64,000 nt of DNA from Mucilaginibacter pedocola. Lineage in GTDB: Bacteria; Bacteroidota; Bacteroidia; Sphingobacteriales; Sphingobacteriaceae. Made by a program: the position numbers and the translations under genes. The stretch is from positions 248,001 through 312,000 of the forward strand of contig NZ_MBTF01000037.1 of NCBI RefSeq assembly GCF_002013915.1, in the 5' to 3' direction. The notes under the pieces were generated by a model. It saw only the letters and a program-made list of their open reading frames with translations. It did no database searches and was not told the origin of the DNA. Below are positions 1 to 9,474 of this stretch, piece by piece (the first letter of the stretch is position 1; each line of letters opens with the position of its first letter).

Positions 1-201
1 CCCGTGTTGTCCGCTAAATTTAATGTATGCCTAATTATTTATGCATTATTTTTATTTGCCGGGCGAGCAAGCCTACCCGGCCTGCATTTGTATAATTTAA
101 TTGGCAATATGTAGAACATTTTTTCTATGTTTAGCAGATATGTTATTAAGAGAGGTATGTATACTTCAGCGCGCATAAGTTTTTTTACTTTTTAAAGCAA
201 A

Positions 202-966
202 ATGGATAAATACCAAACTTTAAAATTATTCGACTATTCAATTTTTACCTCAAGCTTAGATGAATTTGACATTAACTACGGTACCCAGTGCGTAATTAAT
301 ACCCTAAACCAGTATTGCTACATTATTGCCGAGAAAGACGCTTTTTATAAACGGGCGCTCATTGAATCGGATTTGCTGATACCTGATGGGATAGGAATTG
401 TTGGGGCAGCTAAAATTTTGAAGCGGGAAAAAATAAAAAAGATTGCCGGGGCCGATATGCATACCTATCTGCTTAAACAGATAAGTAAAACAGGAGGCAG
501 GGTATTTTATTTAGGCTCATCTGAAGAAACCTTGTTGGGTATTAAAAAACGCCTTGCTATAGAGTACCCCAATATTGAGGTAGATACTTACTCGCCGCCG
601 TTTAAAGCCAAATTTAACGATGCCGATAATGCTGCCATGATTGAGAGTATTAACAAGTTTAACCCTGATGCGCTTTTTGTGGGCATGACAGCCCCTAAAC
701 AAGAGAAATGGGTTTTTGAACACAAGCATAAGCTGAACGCCCAAATTATATGTTCGATAGGTGCTGTTTTTGATTTTTATGCCGAAACTGTAAAACGCCC
801 GAGCAAGTTTTGGATAAACCTTGGCCTGGAGTGGTTCATCCGCCTTTTGCACGAGCCAAACCATTTATGGCGCCGTTACCTGTTATACGGGCCTGTATTT
901 ATTTATGTGGTTTTCAGAGAAAAACTTCGCTTGGTTTTTAACGGGCAAAAACAAATGGCCGACTAA
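202..966 (+). CDS. WecG/TagA/CpsF family glycosyltransferase
   Basis: This 254-residue protein matches the WecG/TagA/CpsF family, which moves a (usually N-acetylmannosaminyl) sugar from a nucleotide donor onto a polyprenyl-linked acceptor on the inner face of the membrane during surface polysaccharide assembly. Visible family signatures are PDGIGIV near residue 73, an A-D-M-H motif near 95, the PKQEKW motif near 166, and the C-terminal GAVFDF...KRPSKFW and GLEWFIRLLHEP blocks. Length is normal for the family. It sits 130 bp before a beta-helix lipoprotein and a flippase, so an exopolysaccharide cluster that extends left of the window is likely. The exact sugar cannot be read from sequence. 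Confidence 0.93.
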   Translation: MDKYQTLKLFDYSIFTSSLDEFDINYGTQCVINTLNQYCYIIAEKDAFYKRALIESDLLIPDGIGIVGAAKILKREKIKKIAGADMHTYLLKQISKTGGRVFYLGSSEETLLGIKKRLAIEYPNIEVDTYSPPFKAKFNDADNAAMIESINKFNPDALFVGMTAPKQEKWVFEHKHKLNAQIICSIGAVFDFYAETVKRPSKFWINLGLEWFIRLLHEPNHLWRRYLLYGPVFIYVVFREKLRLVFNGQKQMAD

Positions 967-1094
967 ACGCGGCAACCCGTAGAGGTATTTTAAAACAAAG
1001 GCTCGTTCCCCCAAACGGCCTGTCACTATCCCTAATAATCTCCCTAATTTAACGTCTGTTTTTACATTCCGGGTTTTATAGCTACCTTACCCTA

Positions 1095-2051
1095 ATGCAA
1101 AAAGCCATTATGTATTTAAGGCCTATACTGTTTTTATCTATAATATTTTGCCTGTCGGGTGGCTTGGCAGCCTGCAGGCAGGGTAAAACACAAACAGGCT
1201 ATACCCCTTCAAAGCCGCTGAAGCTTGTTGGCCAGCACGATAAAGTGATAAGCGGGCTTGATATAGCCGGCGATACGCTTGATTGTATTGAACTGAACAA
1301 CTGCCGCAACATTACCGTCAAAAACTGCCGCTTTAGAGCCTCAAAAAAAAATGGCGTTATTATACTAAGCAGCCGCAATGTAAAGGTGGTTGATTGCTAC
1401 TTTGAAAACCTGGCCTCGGGCGTTTATGCCGTAGAGTGCAAGCAGGTAAACGTTAGCCACAACCGCTTTAAAAATATACAGGGGCCATTTCCGCGCGGGC
1501 AGTTTGTGCAGTTTGACGAAGTTACCGGTGCAGGTAATAAAATAAACCATAACAGCGGCGAAAACCTGCCCGGGCAAAGCGCGCCCGAGGATGCTATTAA
1601 TGTTTTTAAAAGTAGCGGTACGGCCGTTAGCCCTATAGAAGTTATTGGTAACCGCATACGCGGCGGTGGCCCCAGCACTATTGGTGGTGGCATTATGCTG
1701 GGCGACAATGGCGGCGCTTATATTATTGCTAAAGACAATATATTGGTAAACCCCGGCCAATATGGTATGGCCATTGCAGGCGGTAATCATATCACCATTA
1801 TCAATAATAGCATTTACGGCAAACAGCAGCCTTTTACCAACGTGGGGCTGTATATATGGAACCAAAGCAAACTGGGCTGCGAACTAAATACCATAAGCGG
1901 TAACCGCGTAAACTTTACCAAAGCAAACGGACAACCCAACCATAGCTGGAACAATGGCAACTGCGGCAAAGTGCAGGGCTGGGAAACCAACCAGCTGAAT
2001 GCTAAAATAGATTCGACGATATTGCCGCGCGATATATTGAGCGTTAAGTAA
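1095..2051 (+). CDS. Right-handed parallel beta-helix lipoprotein
   Basis: The 318-residue product starts with a hydrophobic signal (residues 8-26) ending in a lipobox-like LAAC, so it is probably a lipoprotein. The body has repeated N-x-I/V-x-x-N-x-F ladder motifs such as NITVKNCRF, NVKVVDCYF and QVNVSHNRF at about 22-residue steps, which is the signature of a parallel beta-helix of the pectate-lyase/NosD type. No catalytic motif is obvious. The place between a polysaccharide glycosyltransferase and a flippase suggests a polysaccharide-modifying or polysaccharide-binding role, but that is inference. A second in-frame ATG at codon 6 is an alternative start. Confidence 0.8.
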   Translation: MQKAIMYLRPILFLSIIFCLSGGLAACRQGKTQTGYTPSKPLKLVGQHDKVISGLDIAGDTLDCIELNNCRNITVKNCRFRASKKNGVIILSSRNVKVVDCYFENLASGVYAVECKQVNVSHNRFKNIQGPFPRGQFVQFDEVTGAGNKINHNSGENLPGQSAPEDAINVFKSSGTAVSPIEVIGNRIRGGGPSTIGGGIMLGDNGGAYIIAKDNILVNPGQYGMAIAGGNHITIINNSIYGKQQPFTNVGLYIWNQSKLGCELNTISGNRVNFTKANGQPNHSWNNGNCGKVQGWETNQLNAKIDSTILPRDILSVK

Positions 2052-2152
2052 GTCCCTTATAATTGCCACAATGCAATCGCTTTGTATAAATTTGCAGAGT
2101 GCCCCCATACTGCAGTTTTATTTTAACCCCTATAAAGCATAACTGATACCAA

Positions 2153-3514
2153 ATGCTCTCTCTCATTAAAACCAAACTACAGGCATTTTGGGCCGGCGGC
2201 ACTCAACGCAGCAAGCAGGTTAAAAAGAATATTATTTATACTTTTTTAATACGGGGGCTAAGCGTGCTTATAGGTTTTATGCTGCTGCCGCTCACTATTC
2301 ATTATTTAAACGATGTGCAATACGGGCTTTGGGTAACCATAGCGTCGTTAGTGGCCTGGATAAACACTTTCGACATAGGGCTTAGCAATGGCCTGCGTAA
2401 TAAATTGGCTCATGCGCTGGCCATTGGCGATGATGATGCTGTACACCGCGATGTTAGCACCACTTATGCTTTACTGTGCTGCATAGCTGCCGGGGTGTTT
2501 GTAGTGTTTTATACGGTCGGCTTGTTTTTTAACTGGAACTGGCTGCTGCGTGTGCCGCCAACCGTGCAGTACAATCTTTGGCCCGTGTTGGTTGTAACGC
2601 TGGCATCTTTCTGTATCCAATTTGTTTTGCAGCCGGTAAACAGCATTTTAAATGCTACCCAACAGCCGTTTAAAGCATCGCTTATTGCATTGCTTGGGCA
2701 GGCATTAACTTACGTGCTTATATGGGTGCTATCGTTATTTACCAAAGGCAATTTGTATTTGCTGGTGCTGATAGCCTCGGGTGCACCGGTGCTGGTGTTG
2801 CTTATTGCCAATATTTACCTGTTTGCTACGAGTTTAAAAAAACTTGTACCCCGGTTTAAAGATGTTTACTTCAAAAACGCCAAAAGCCTGATGACGGTAA
2901 GCAGCGCTTTCTTTTTTATACAAATAGGCGCGCTGGTGCTTTACGAAACCGATAACGTAGTTATTACCCGCATATTGGGGCCGCAGGATGTTACTACCTT
3001 TAATATAGCCTTTAAGTATTTCTCTATCATTAGTATAGCTTTCTATATCATCATTACACCTTACTGGAGCGCCTTTACCGATGCCTACGCCCGGCACGAT
3101 TTTGCCTGGATACGCGGCTCCGTAAAAAAGCTTCGCAAGTTTTGGTTGGCTGCTGTAGGCGTAGCAGCGGTAATGCTAATATGCTCGGGTGTGGTATACA
3201 AGCTTTGGATAGGTAAGGATACCGATGTGCCTTTCCTGTTATCGGCAAGTATGGCGGTTTACACCATACTGCAAGCCTGGATGGTGATACATGCCTACCT
3301 GCTTAATGGCGTTGGCAAGCTGCGGGTACAACTAATACTGGTTATTGCAACGGGTATTGTTAATATACCCCTGTCTGTATTCCTGATAAAATGGGCCGGT
3401 GTGGAGGGTACCGTGCTGGCCAATATTATTGTAATGCTTATTACCAATATATTTATTACCACGCAATGCAGCCTTATTATGGCTAATAAAGCAACAGGCA
3501 TCTGGAACAGGTAA
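2153..3514 (+). CDS. Wzx-type polysaccharide flippase (MOP superfamily)
   Basis: This is a 453-residue integral membrane protein with about 12 hydrophobic segments and the usual N-terminus of polysaccharide transporters: a short basic cytoplasmic start, then a helix and the family block QYGLWVTIASLVAWINTFD with LSNGLRNKLAHA after it (residues 60-90). Such proteins flip lipid-linked oligosaccharide units across the inner membrane. Length is normal. It follows the beta-helix protein by about 100 bp on the same strand and is likely part of the same exopolysaccharide cluster. Substrate is unknown. Confidence 0.9.
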   Translation: MLSLIKTKLQAFWAGGTQRSKQVKKNIIYTFLIRGLSVLIGFMLLPLTIHYLNDVQYGLWVTIASLVAWINTFDIGLSNGLRNKLAHALAIGDDDAVHRDVSTTYALLCCIAAGVFVVFYTVGLFFNWNWLLRVPPTVQYNLWPVLVVTLASFCIQFVLQPVNSILNATQQPFKASLIALLGQALTYVLIWVLSLFTKGNLYLLVLIASGAPVLVLLIANIYLFATSLKKLVPRFKDVYFKNAKSLMTVSSAFFFIQIGALVLYETDNVVITRILGPQDVTTFNIAFKYFSIISIAFYIIITPYWSAFTDAYARHDFAWIRGSVKKLRKFWLAAVGVAAVMLICSGVVYKLWIGKDTDVPFLLSASMAVYTILQAWMVIHAYLLNGVGKLRVQLILVIATGIVNIPLSVFLIKWAGVEGTVLANIIVMLITNIFITTQCSLIMANKATGIWNR

Positions 3515-3528
3515 TGGGGGCTAAGCTC

Positions 3529-4035
3529 CTACTTAACTGCCTCTATAGCCTCGCCTGCATCGGTGATCTTACGTACCTGGAAGGTAACACTTGTAACAAA
3601 GCCTACTATAAGTATAACCAGGCACGATTTAATAATATCTGAATCGGGGCTTTTTGCAATGGGGGATGATATGGGCAGGCGGGTTAAGGTTTCTACAACG
3701 GCGGGGATCATTGAGAAAAATAAGGTGCCGGACATTACTACCGTTTCTACATATTTGGTAATTGGCCCAAATAACTTTACCGATTTGGCGTAAATAGCAA
3801 TAGGTATCAAAATTAATATCATAATGGCTAAGCCGTGCGCTCCGGTGAAATGCCCCGTTTTCATGATAGGCAGCCCGGTAATGCAGGTAAGTATGGTAGT
3901 AATGGTATACCATTTGCCTGCACCTTTAAGGGGCGTTATTTTACCGAACCTGAAAGAGGCATAAAAGCCAAAAAATAAGGCTATAATACTTATTGCGGTG
4001 TGGATGATCCCTAATACTGACAGATGGTTTGGCAT
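3529..4035 (-). CDS. Small integral membrane protein, unknown function
   Basis: The 168-residue product has four to five hydrophobic stretches (roughly residues 8-28, 44-60, 67-85, 95-113 and 132-150) with short loops and no cleavable signal. A loop reads MKTGHFTGAHG, whose histidines could bind something, but no motif allows a function to be named. It is convergent with the flippase gene with only 14 bp between stop codons, so it is an independent transcript. Confidence 0.7.
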   Translation of the reverse strand: MPNHLSVLGIIHTAISIIALFFGFYASFRFGKITPLKGAGKWYTITTILTCITGLPIMKTGHFTGAHGLAIMILILIPIAIYAKSVKLFGPITKYVETVVMSGTLFFSMIPAVVETLTRLPISSPIAKSPDSDIIKSCLVILIVGFVTSVTFQVRKITDAGEAIEAVK

Positions 4036-4190
4036 AACGGTAAAGCTTTAAGGGTTAGTGATATAATTTGCTGATAGCTAAGTTAATGTAATATTATTTA
4101 ATATCACAACAGGTAGTTTTATTATTTGATATTGAGTAAACTGTCTGTTTTTATAATACCGGTAATTAAATTTGATAAATAACAATATAT

Positions 4191-4337
4191 ATGAATAAGC
4201 CGCCTAAAATACGCCCCGAATGGATCCCCGAGGCTTACCGCGAACTGGACAAGGAAAAAGAAGCCGAAAAGCCTGCAGCGGAGAATAAGCCTAAAGGAGA
4301 TAAAACGCCGCCCGAGCCGCCGATTAAAACGGCCTGA
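4191..4337 (+). CDS. Small charged protein (48 aa), hypothetical
   Basis: An ATG at 4191 opens a 48-codon frame ending at TGA 4335-4337. The product begins MNKPPKIRPEWIPEAYRELD and then continues as a Lys/Glu/Pro-rich tail. The reading frame is immediately followed by the regulator gene on the same strand, with only about 40 bp between the stop and the favoured GTG start. The amino acid composition looks like a real disordered small protein rather than random sequence, but I recognise no family. Confidence 0.5.
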   Translation: MNKPPKIRPEWIPEAYRELDKEKEAEKPAAENKPKGDKTPPEPPIKTA

Positions 4338-4376
4338 TCGCTTTTGCGGCCCAATGTTGCTTGTTATATTTATAGC

Positions 4377-5243
4377 GTGGAAACAACCAAGTGGATAACC
4401 CGCAGCCGCCCCAAAATAGACCGCATTGCATGCCCATGGCTTATTAAACGGTTTATTGACCCCGATGCCGAAATTATATACGTGCCCGCAGACGAAGTTA
4501 TAGCCCGTGCTGCGGAAATAGGCGCCATCCCATTCGACCTGCCGGGGATAGAATATAGCCACTATGATGACCAATGTACCTTTGACTACTTCCTGAAAAA
4601 ACATAACCTGAAAGAACCCGCTCTGCAGCGTATTGCCGCTATAGTGCGCGGAGCCGATACCGACAGGCACGATTTTGCACCACAGTCAGCCGGGCTATCG
4701 GCGCTTTTCCTTGGGTTATCGCATAATATTGTCGACGACCACGAACTGCTTGCGCTGGGCATGACCGTATACGACGGGCTTTACACCTGGGCCAAACACC
4801 TTTATCGTGATAAGCATGTGCAAACTCCAGCGGAATTTTTGCTGCGCGATGTTTACCATAAATTCCTGAAAGAGAGCAAGGCTAAAAAGGCACCCGAATG
4901 GGCTACAGAACTAAAAAACCTGATACAGGACCAGTTGGATACCACTATGCAGTTTAGCCTGCAGGAGGTTTCTACCGAGTTGGAGATAAACCCCTCGTAC
5001 CTGTCGCGGGAGTTTTCTAAGTACTTTGATAATATGTCGTTCGGCGAGTATGTGCGCAAACTGCGTATAGATAGAGCGAAGGAACTGATAACAACCACCG
5101 CCTATCCGCTTACCGAGATAGCGTACCTCACCGGCTTTTCGGACCAAAGCCACTTCAACCGCATCTTTAAACAACAAACCGGCGAAACACCGTTGGCATA
5201 TCGAAAAAATGCGCTTAAAAGTAAAAAGAGTACAAAAGGTTAA
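4377..5243 (+). CDS. ChrB-like domain fused to AraC-type HTH regulator
   Basis: Residues 1 to about 145 match the chromate-resistance ChrB C-terminal domain (W-I-T-R-x-R-P-K-I-D-R-I-A-C-P-W, then FIDPDAEI and a GADTDRHD block). Residues from about 170 to 275 are an AraC-family double helix-turn-helix (LEINPSYLSREFSKYF, then PLTEIAYLTGFSDQSHFNRIFKQQTGETP). ChrB domains are usually found alone or with a ChrB N-terminal domain, so the AraC fusion is unusual. The ATG-free upstream frame extends to a TTG at 4344, but the ChrB domain starts naturally at GTG 4377 (ETTKWITR), so I chose that start. No ChrA transporter lies beside it. It probably senses a redox or oxyanion signal and controls transcription; the ligand is unknown. 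Confidence 0.82.
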   Translation: METTKWITRSRPKIDRIACPWLIKRFIDPDAEIIYVPADEVIARAAEIGAIPFDLPGIEYSHYDDQCTFDYFLKKHNLKEPALQRIAAIVRGADTDRHDFAPQSAGLSALFLGLSHNIVDDHELLALGMTVYDGLYTWAKHLYRDKHVQTPAEFLLRDVYHKFLKESKAKKAPEWATELKNLIQDQLDTTMQFSLQEVSTELEINPSYLSREFSKYFDNMSFGEYVRKLRIDRAKELITTTAYPLTEIAYLTGFSDQSHFNRIFKQQTGETPLAYRKNALKSKKSTKG

Positions 5244-5301
5244 CAGCGTACAATTTTAGGGTTTTAGTAGCCGGTATTATTGCCCCAATAATATTAACGC
5301 T

Positions 5302-5853
5302 GTGGCAGATCAAAGCAAAAACCTTGGAAAAGAGAATAGAGAAAAACTGATCTATGTTATTTTACTGATCATTGCGGCCATCATTGTGTTCGCCGAATCG
5401 GGCAGCGCGCAACCCCCGCCTGCTTATCCAAAAGTAACGGGGTATTTTAGCGTAGTGCAGCCCGTTGGCAATTGGAACAGCAACGGCTTTAGCAGCAGTT
5501 TTTCGGGCGGGTATAGTATTGGCTTTCCCTTCGGGCTAAACTTGCTCAAAAGCGATAGTTTTGGGGTTAGCTTTGAGGTAGCACCCAACATCCGCAGCGA
5601 GAAAAATATCACTAAGGTAAACAGTGTGCTGTTCCATCCCGGTGCCATGTTTCGGTTTAAGCAAGGCTTCACCTTTATAGGCCGTATGGCTTTTGAAACC
5701 AACGGGCGCTTTGGTTTTACGCCTGTATTTAACCAAAGGCTCATTAAGGGTAAAGATGCCGCCATGTTTGTTTCGGTGCCTATTCCCGTTAGGTTCGGCA
5801 ATGGTTTGCCCTCTTCAATAGGCACGGGCCTGCAATTGGGCGTTTCGTTTTAA
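5302..5853 (+). CDS. Secreted outer-membrane beta-barrel-like protein
   Basis: Translation probably starts at GTG 5302. The 183-residue product has a charged N-terminus, a hydrophobic segment at residues 16-34 ending SGSAQ (signal-peptide-like) and then alternating amphipathic strands rich in Gly, Phe and Ser (GYFSVVQPVG, GGYSIGFPFG, FGVSFEVAPN), finishing with LQLGVSF, a typical C-terminal outer-membrane strand ending in Phe. It is likely a small outer-membrane barrel of unknown role. It stands 58 bp downstream of the ChrB/AraC regulator on the same strand and might be one of its targets. Confidence 0.65.
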   Translation: MADQSKNLGKENREKLIYVILLIIAAIIVFAESGSAQPPPAYPKVTGYFSVVQPVGNWNSNGFSSSFSGGYSIGFPFGLNLLKSDSFGVSFEVAPNIRSEKNITKVNSVLFHPGAMFRFKQGFTFIGRMAFETNGRFGFTPVFNQRLIKGKDAAMFVSVPIPVRFGNGLPSSIGTGLQLGVSF

Positions 5854-5901
5854 AACAATCGTATAATAATCCATCGTTAGTTACTAATAAGTCCATTTTT
5901 T

Positions 5902-5949
5902 AGGTTGATGGTTAGGCTTAAGTTTACAGGCCAATAACACCATCAACCT
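5902..5949 (+). promoter_or_regulatory. Inverted repeat directly upstream of the GH36 start codon
   Basis: AGGTTGATGGT at 5902-5912 is perfectly complementary to ACCATCAACCT at 5939-5949, three bases before the ATG at 5953. In RNA this would form an 11-bp stem with a 26-nt loop next to the start codon, and in DNA the same arms could be a regulator site. The symmetry is seen directly; a role in control of the galactosidase is inferred. Confidence 0.5.
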
Positions 5950-5952
5950 GAT

Positions 5953-8112
5953 ATGATATCACCAGCTTGCTACCTTAGAGTAATTTTCTGCTCATTATTA
6001 ATAACCTCAGTTGTCTGCCACGCATTCGGCCAAAGCCCAAAGCTCATTAAAATTGCAACTAAGGATAATTTGCTGCTGCTTGGTGTAGATGGCCAAAAAC
6101 TAAAGCAATATTATTACGGTAAAAACATAAACGTAAATGGCACCGCTGCCTTTAAAACATCAACTGATGCTTACCCAAACTTTGGGGTGAATGTAGAATA
6201 CAGCGCACTGCGTATAACCCATAACGATGGCAATGCCACTACCGAGCTTGTTTTTGCGGGGCTGGACTCTGTAAAGCTGAACGACAACTCTACCCTTACA
6301 ACCGTCAGGCTGCGCGATAGCTTTTACCCGCTGAACGTTAGCATTTGCTACAAAACCTATAAACAGGAAAATATAATTGAGCAGTGGGTAGAGGTAAGTA
6401 ATGCTGAAAAAGGCGCTATAACGCTGCATGAGGCTGCATCGGCAAGCCTTGCTTTTAAGAACGAGCATTATTACGCTACCACCTACACCGGCAACTGGAC
6501 CAACGAATATAACTTAAACGAAGACGAATTGCTGGCAGGCACCAAGGTAGTAGATTCGAAACTTGGTGTGCGCACAAGCCAGCACTCCAGCCCCGAGTTT
6601 CTGCTGAGCCTGGACGAGCGCCTCGATGAAGATAAAGGCACCGTTATTGGCGGGGCGCTGGCATGGCCAGGCAACTGGCAGTTCGCCTTTAATGTTGATG
6701 ACCGGAAGAGCCTGCAGGTATCGGCAGGGATAAACCCCTATGCTTCGGCCTATGTGCTTGCCGCAGGCAAAAAACTCACGTTGCCATCGTTGCTTTATAC
6801 TTTTAGTACGAATGGTGCCGGCGAGGTAACCCGCAGGTTTCACCACTGGGCGCGGCAATACGGCATTGCCGATGGTACGGGTAAACGGGAGGTTTTGTTT
6901 AACAATTGGGAGGCCACCACTTTTGATTTTAATGAGGAAAAGCTGAGCAGTATTATTAAGGAGGCCGGTGCCATGGGCTACGAACTGTTTTTGTTAGACG
7001 ATGGATGGTTCGGTAATAAATACCCCCGCAATACCGACCAGGCCGGGCTCGGCGATTGGCAGGTGAACAAAGCCAAACTACCCCACGGACTGGAGTTTTT
7101 GGCGCAACAATGCCGCGATAACAACATGAAGTTTGGCCTATGGGTAGAGCCCGAAATGGTAAACCCCAAAAGCGAATTATACGAGAAGCATCCCGATTGG
7201 GTGTTGACCGCACCGAACAGGGCTTTAGATCTGCAACGCAATCAAATGATACTGGACCTTACCAATCCGAAGGTGCAGGACTATATAAGCACATTGCTGG
7301 AGAAATTGGTTACCGATAATAAAGGCATCAGTTACCTAAAGTGGGATTGTAACCGGTACCTAAGCAACGCCGGTTCTTCTTATCTACCGAAAGATAGGCA
7401 GGCAAACCTTTATATCGATTACTCGAATGCTTTGCTTGATATCATGAAAAAGTTTAAGGCTAAATTTCCCGATGTGGCGCTGATGCTCTGCGCCAGTGGG
7501 GGAGGGCGGATGGATTATGGCAGCATGCGCTACTTTAACGAGTATTGGCCGAGCGATAATACCAACCCGGTGGATAGGGTGCGTATACAATGGGGGCTTT
7601 CTTACTTCTTCCCGTCGGTAGGTATGGCGGCGCATGTAACCAACCAGTCATCATCATTGAAATTCAGGTTTGATGTGGCCATAGCGGGCAAGCTGGGGAT
7701 GGATATGCTGCCATCGCACATGAATGCCGATGAAAAGGCATTTGCTCAAAAGGCGATTGAAACCTACAAGGGCATCCGCGATGTTATATTACAGGGCGAC
7801 CTTTACCGCCTGCTTTCGCCCTATAACTCCGATAGGGTATCGCAAATGTATGTAAGCGAGAACGGGCAGCGTGCAATTGTTTTTAATTACCTGATGAAGC
7901 GCAATCCTTACGGGAACGATCAAGTAGTACGCCTGAAAGGTTTAAAACCCGGCGCGAAGTATAAGATTACCGAACTAAACAAAACCAACTATACCCGCCT
8001 GCAAGATTACGACGGGCAGGTGCTTACCGGCGACGAATTAATGAACCAGGGCCTAAGGTTTAGCATGTGGGGTGAATTGGAAAGCAATATGATATTGCTC
8101 ACTGAAATTTAA
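5953..8112 (+). CDS. GH36 alpha-galactosidase
   Basis: This 719-residue enzyme carries a signal peptide (through about residue 26, CHAFGQ) and the GH36 layout: an N-terminal beta-sandwich, a (beta/alpha)8 barrel from about residue 310, and a C-terminal sandwich. The barrel shows LFLLDDGWFG (residue 346 on), GLWVEPEMVNP (395 on), YLKWDCNR with Asp465 as the expected nucleophile, and CASGGGRMDYG followed by PSDNT with Asp535 as the expected acid/base. It should hydrolyse alpha-1,6-linked galactose from galacto-oligosaccharides or galactomannan in the periplasm. It is transcribed alone, about 23 kb from the mannan-type locus to the right. Confidence 0.95.
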   Translation: MISPACYLRVIFCSLLITSVVCHAFGQSPKLIKIATKDNLLLLGVDGQKLKQYYYGKNINVNGTAAFKTSTDAYPNFGVNVEYSALRITHNDGNATTELVFAGLDSVKLNDNSTLTTVRLRDSFYPLNVSICYKTYKQENIIEQWVEVSNAEKGAITLHEAASASLAFKNEHYYATTYTGNWTNEYNLNEDELLAGTKVVDSKLGVRTSQHSSPEFLLSLDERLDEDKGTVIGGALAWPGNWQFAFNVDDRKSLQVSAGINPYASAYVLAAGKKLTLPSLLYTFSTNGAGEVTRRFHHWARQYGIADGTGKREVLFNNWEATTFDFNEEKLSSIIKEAGAMGYELFLLDDGWFGNKYPRNTDQAGLGDWQVNKAKLPHGLEFLAQQCRDNNMKFGLWVEPEMVNPKSELYEKHPDWVLTAPNRALDLQRNQMILDLTNPKVQDYISTLLEKLVTDNKGISYLKWDCNRYLSNAGSSYLPKDRQANLYIDYSNALLDIMKKFKAKFPDVALMLCASGGGRMDYGSMRYFNEYWPSDNTNPVDRVRIQWGLSYFFPSVGMAAHVTNQSSSLKFRFDVAIAGKLGMDMLPSHMNADEKAFAQKAIETYKGIRDVILQGDLYRLLSPYNSDRVSQMYVSENGQRAIVFNYLMKRNPYGNDQVVRLKGLKPGAKYKITELNKTNYTRLQDYDGQVLTGDELMNQGLRFSMWGELESNMILLTEI

Positions 8113-8192
8113 GTGAACCAAAGTTCTGACACTTTAAAATTAAAAGCTCGCATGCCATAAAACATACGGGCTTTTACATTTCGCTAACAAGC

Positions 8193-9287
8193 TTAAGGCA
8201 TAAAGCGGTTGAACGTTTGCCAGTACTTATCCTTGTAAATATCGAAGCTGATGGCCAGTTTGCCGGCATATTGCTGTACAACGGCATCAAGCACTTTCGA
8301 TGGCTTGCGGAAATCTTTACAGGCAAAGTAAACTTCGCGGCTGTTGTCGGCGGTTTGGCGGCCAATGTTCAGGTAGCCATCAATGTCTTTCAATTCTGCC
8401 ATTATCCCTTCTTCAATCTGGTTAAGCAGCTGGTAAGTAGGGTTATCGGGCATGCCGTTATTGTTTTGCCCGTTGTATTTTATCTCCATAGCGGCAACCC
8501 AAGGGTGCGATGCACGGGCGTCCCACCTAAGCAGATCGGTATTGATTATGGCCACCAGCGGATTACCGTTCTCCAAAGTAGCCTCCAATGCCGAATACGT
8601 ATCCTGCTCAGTATCGTGCCTTACGCCCTCGTACTTCTCAATAAATTCCTTTTCGCGCCAAATAAGAAAGGTCTTCAGCTTTTCTATCGGCACCAACTCC
8701 TGCTCTGCATCGACCTTGCCTATAACAGTAAGGTTATCTACTGTGGTGGCAAAGCGCAATTCGCCTAAAAAATTATCCAGGAAGATGTATGTGCCGTTAA
8801 TGATTGTGTCTTTATTGTTCTCGTCCATGTCGGCGTGCACCACTTTAATATTTATCTCATCGGGGCAGTCGGCATCGTCATCAGCATAAAAGAAAATATT
8901 CTCCGACGAGAACTTTTCGCCGCCCATTGATATGTACATACCGCCAATATCATCAATGGGAGGTTTTAGCGCGGTAAACTCCCAGCCTTCTATCCGGGGA
9001 GCGGCGTTTACCAATTCTTCCACAAACACCATGTTTTTGATGTTGCCATCAGCGGTAAATGTAAGGTCAACCAAATCTTCGGATGGCATGCCTGCAAGGT
9101 AAAAGTAGCCACTACGTAATTCGCCCAGTTTGGCTGATAGCGCGTTAAAGAACTCTGCCTCTATGGCATCGCGTTTTTGAACCGCTGCAAAAAACTTGCG
9201 CTCGTTAGCTACAAACCATTCCCAAAATTCGTGGTAGGTTTTTATCGGTTTATCTTTTTTGTTGAAAAGGTTTTTGAGGAAGTTCAT
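8193..9287 (-). CDS. DUF695-like cytoplasmic protein
   Basis: The 364-residue protein has no signal sequence or membrane segment. The C-terminal part (about 225-360) resembles the DUF695 family: HPWVAAMEIKYNG followed by NGMPDNPTYQLLNQIEE and NSREVYFACKDF. The N-terminal part (EFWEWFVANERKFFAAV at about 20-37) is a second domain often found with it in Bacteroidota. Function is unknown. It is convergent with the GH36 gene, with 80 bp between the stops. Confidence 0.65.
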   Translation of the reverse strand: MNFLKNLFNKKDKPIKTYHEFWEWFVANERKFFAAVQKRDAIEAEFFNALSAKLGELRSGYFYLAGMPSEDLVDLTFTADGNIKNMVFVEELVNAAPRIEGWEFTALKPPIDDIGGMYISMGGEKFSSENIFFYADDDADCPDEINIKVVHADMDENNKDTIINGTYIFLDNFLGELRFATTVDNLTVIGKVDAEQELVPIEKLKTFLIWREKEFIEKYEGVRHDTEQDTYSALEATLENGNPLVAIINTDLLRWDARASHPWVAAMEIKYNGQNNNGMPDNPTYQLLNQIEEGIMAELKDIDGYLNIGRQTADNSREVYFACKDFRKPSKVLDAVVQQYAGKLAISFDIYKDKYWQTFNRFMP

Positions 9288-9474
9288 GCGTAAAGAGTGT
9301 TCTTTTTGACAAGAGCAAGATAGGGATTTGTATGGACTCGAGTTGTGCGGAGTTGATTAACAGCATCGGCATACGTTTGAAAAATTTCATTTGGGTTTAA
9401 CTCGTAGCCATGTGCAAAAAAGAAAAGCCGAAAGTTTTAACTCCCGGCTGTTCACAATAGCAGTTTTTTAATCG

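Noticed and set aside
4344..4376. TTG start for the ChrB/AraC regulator
   Set aside because: The extra 11 residues match nothing and the ChrB domain begins naturally at GTG 4377.
5953..8112. GH36 gene as a member of the mannan locus operon
   Set aside because: It is about 23 kb away with unrelated genes and the integrated element between, so only a functional link is possible.
8217..8889. Plus-strand ORFs opposite the DUF695-like gene
   Set aside because: They are shadows; the minus-strand protein has family blocks and uninterrupted coding length.
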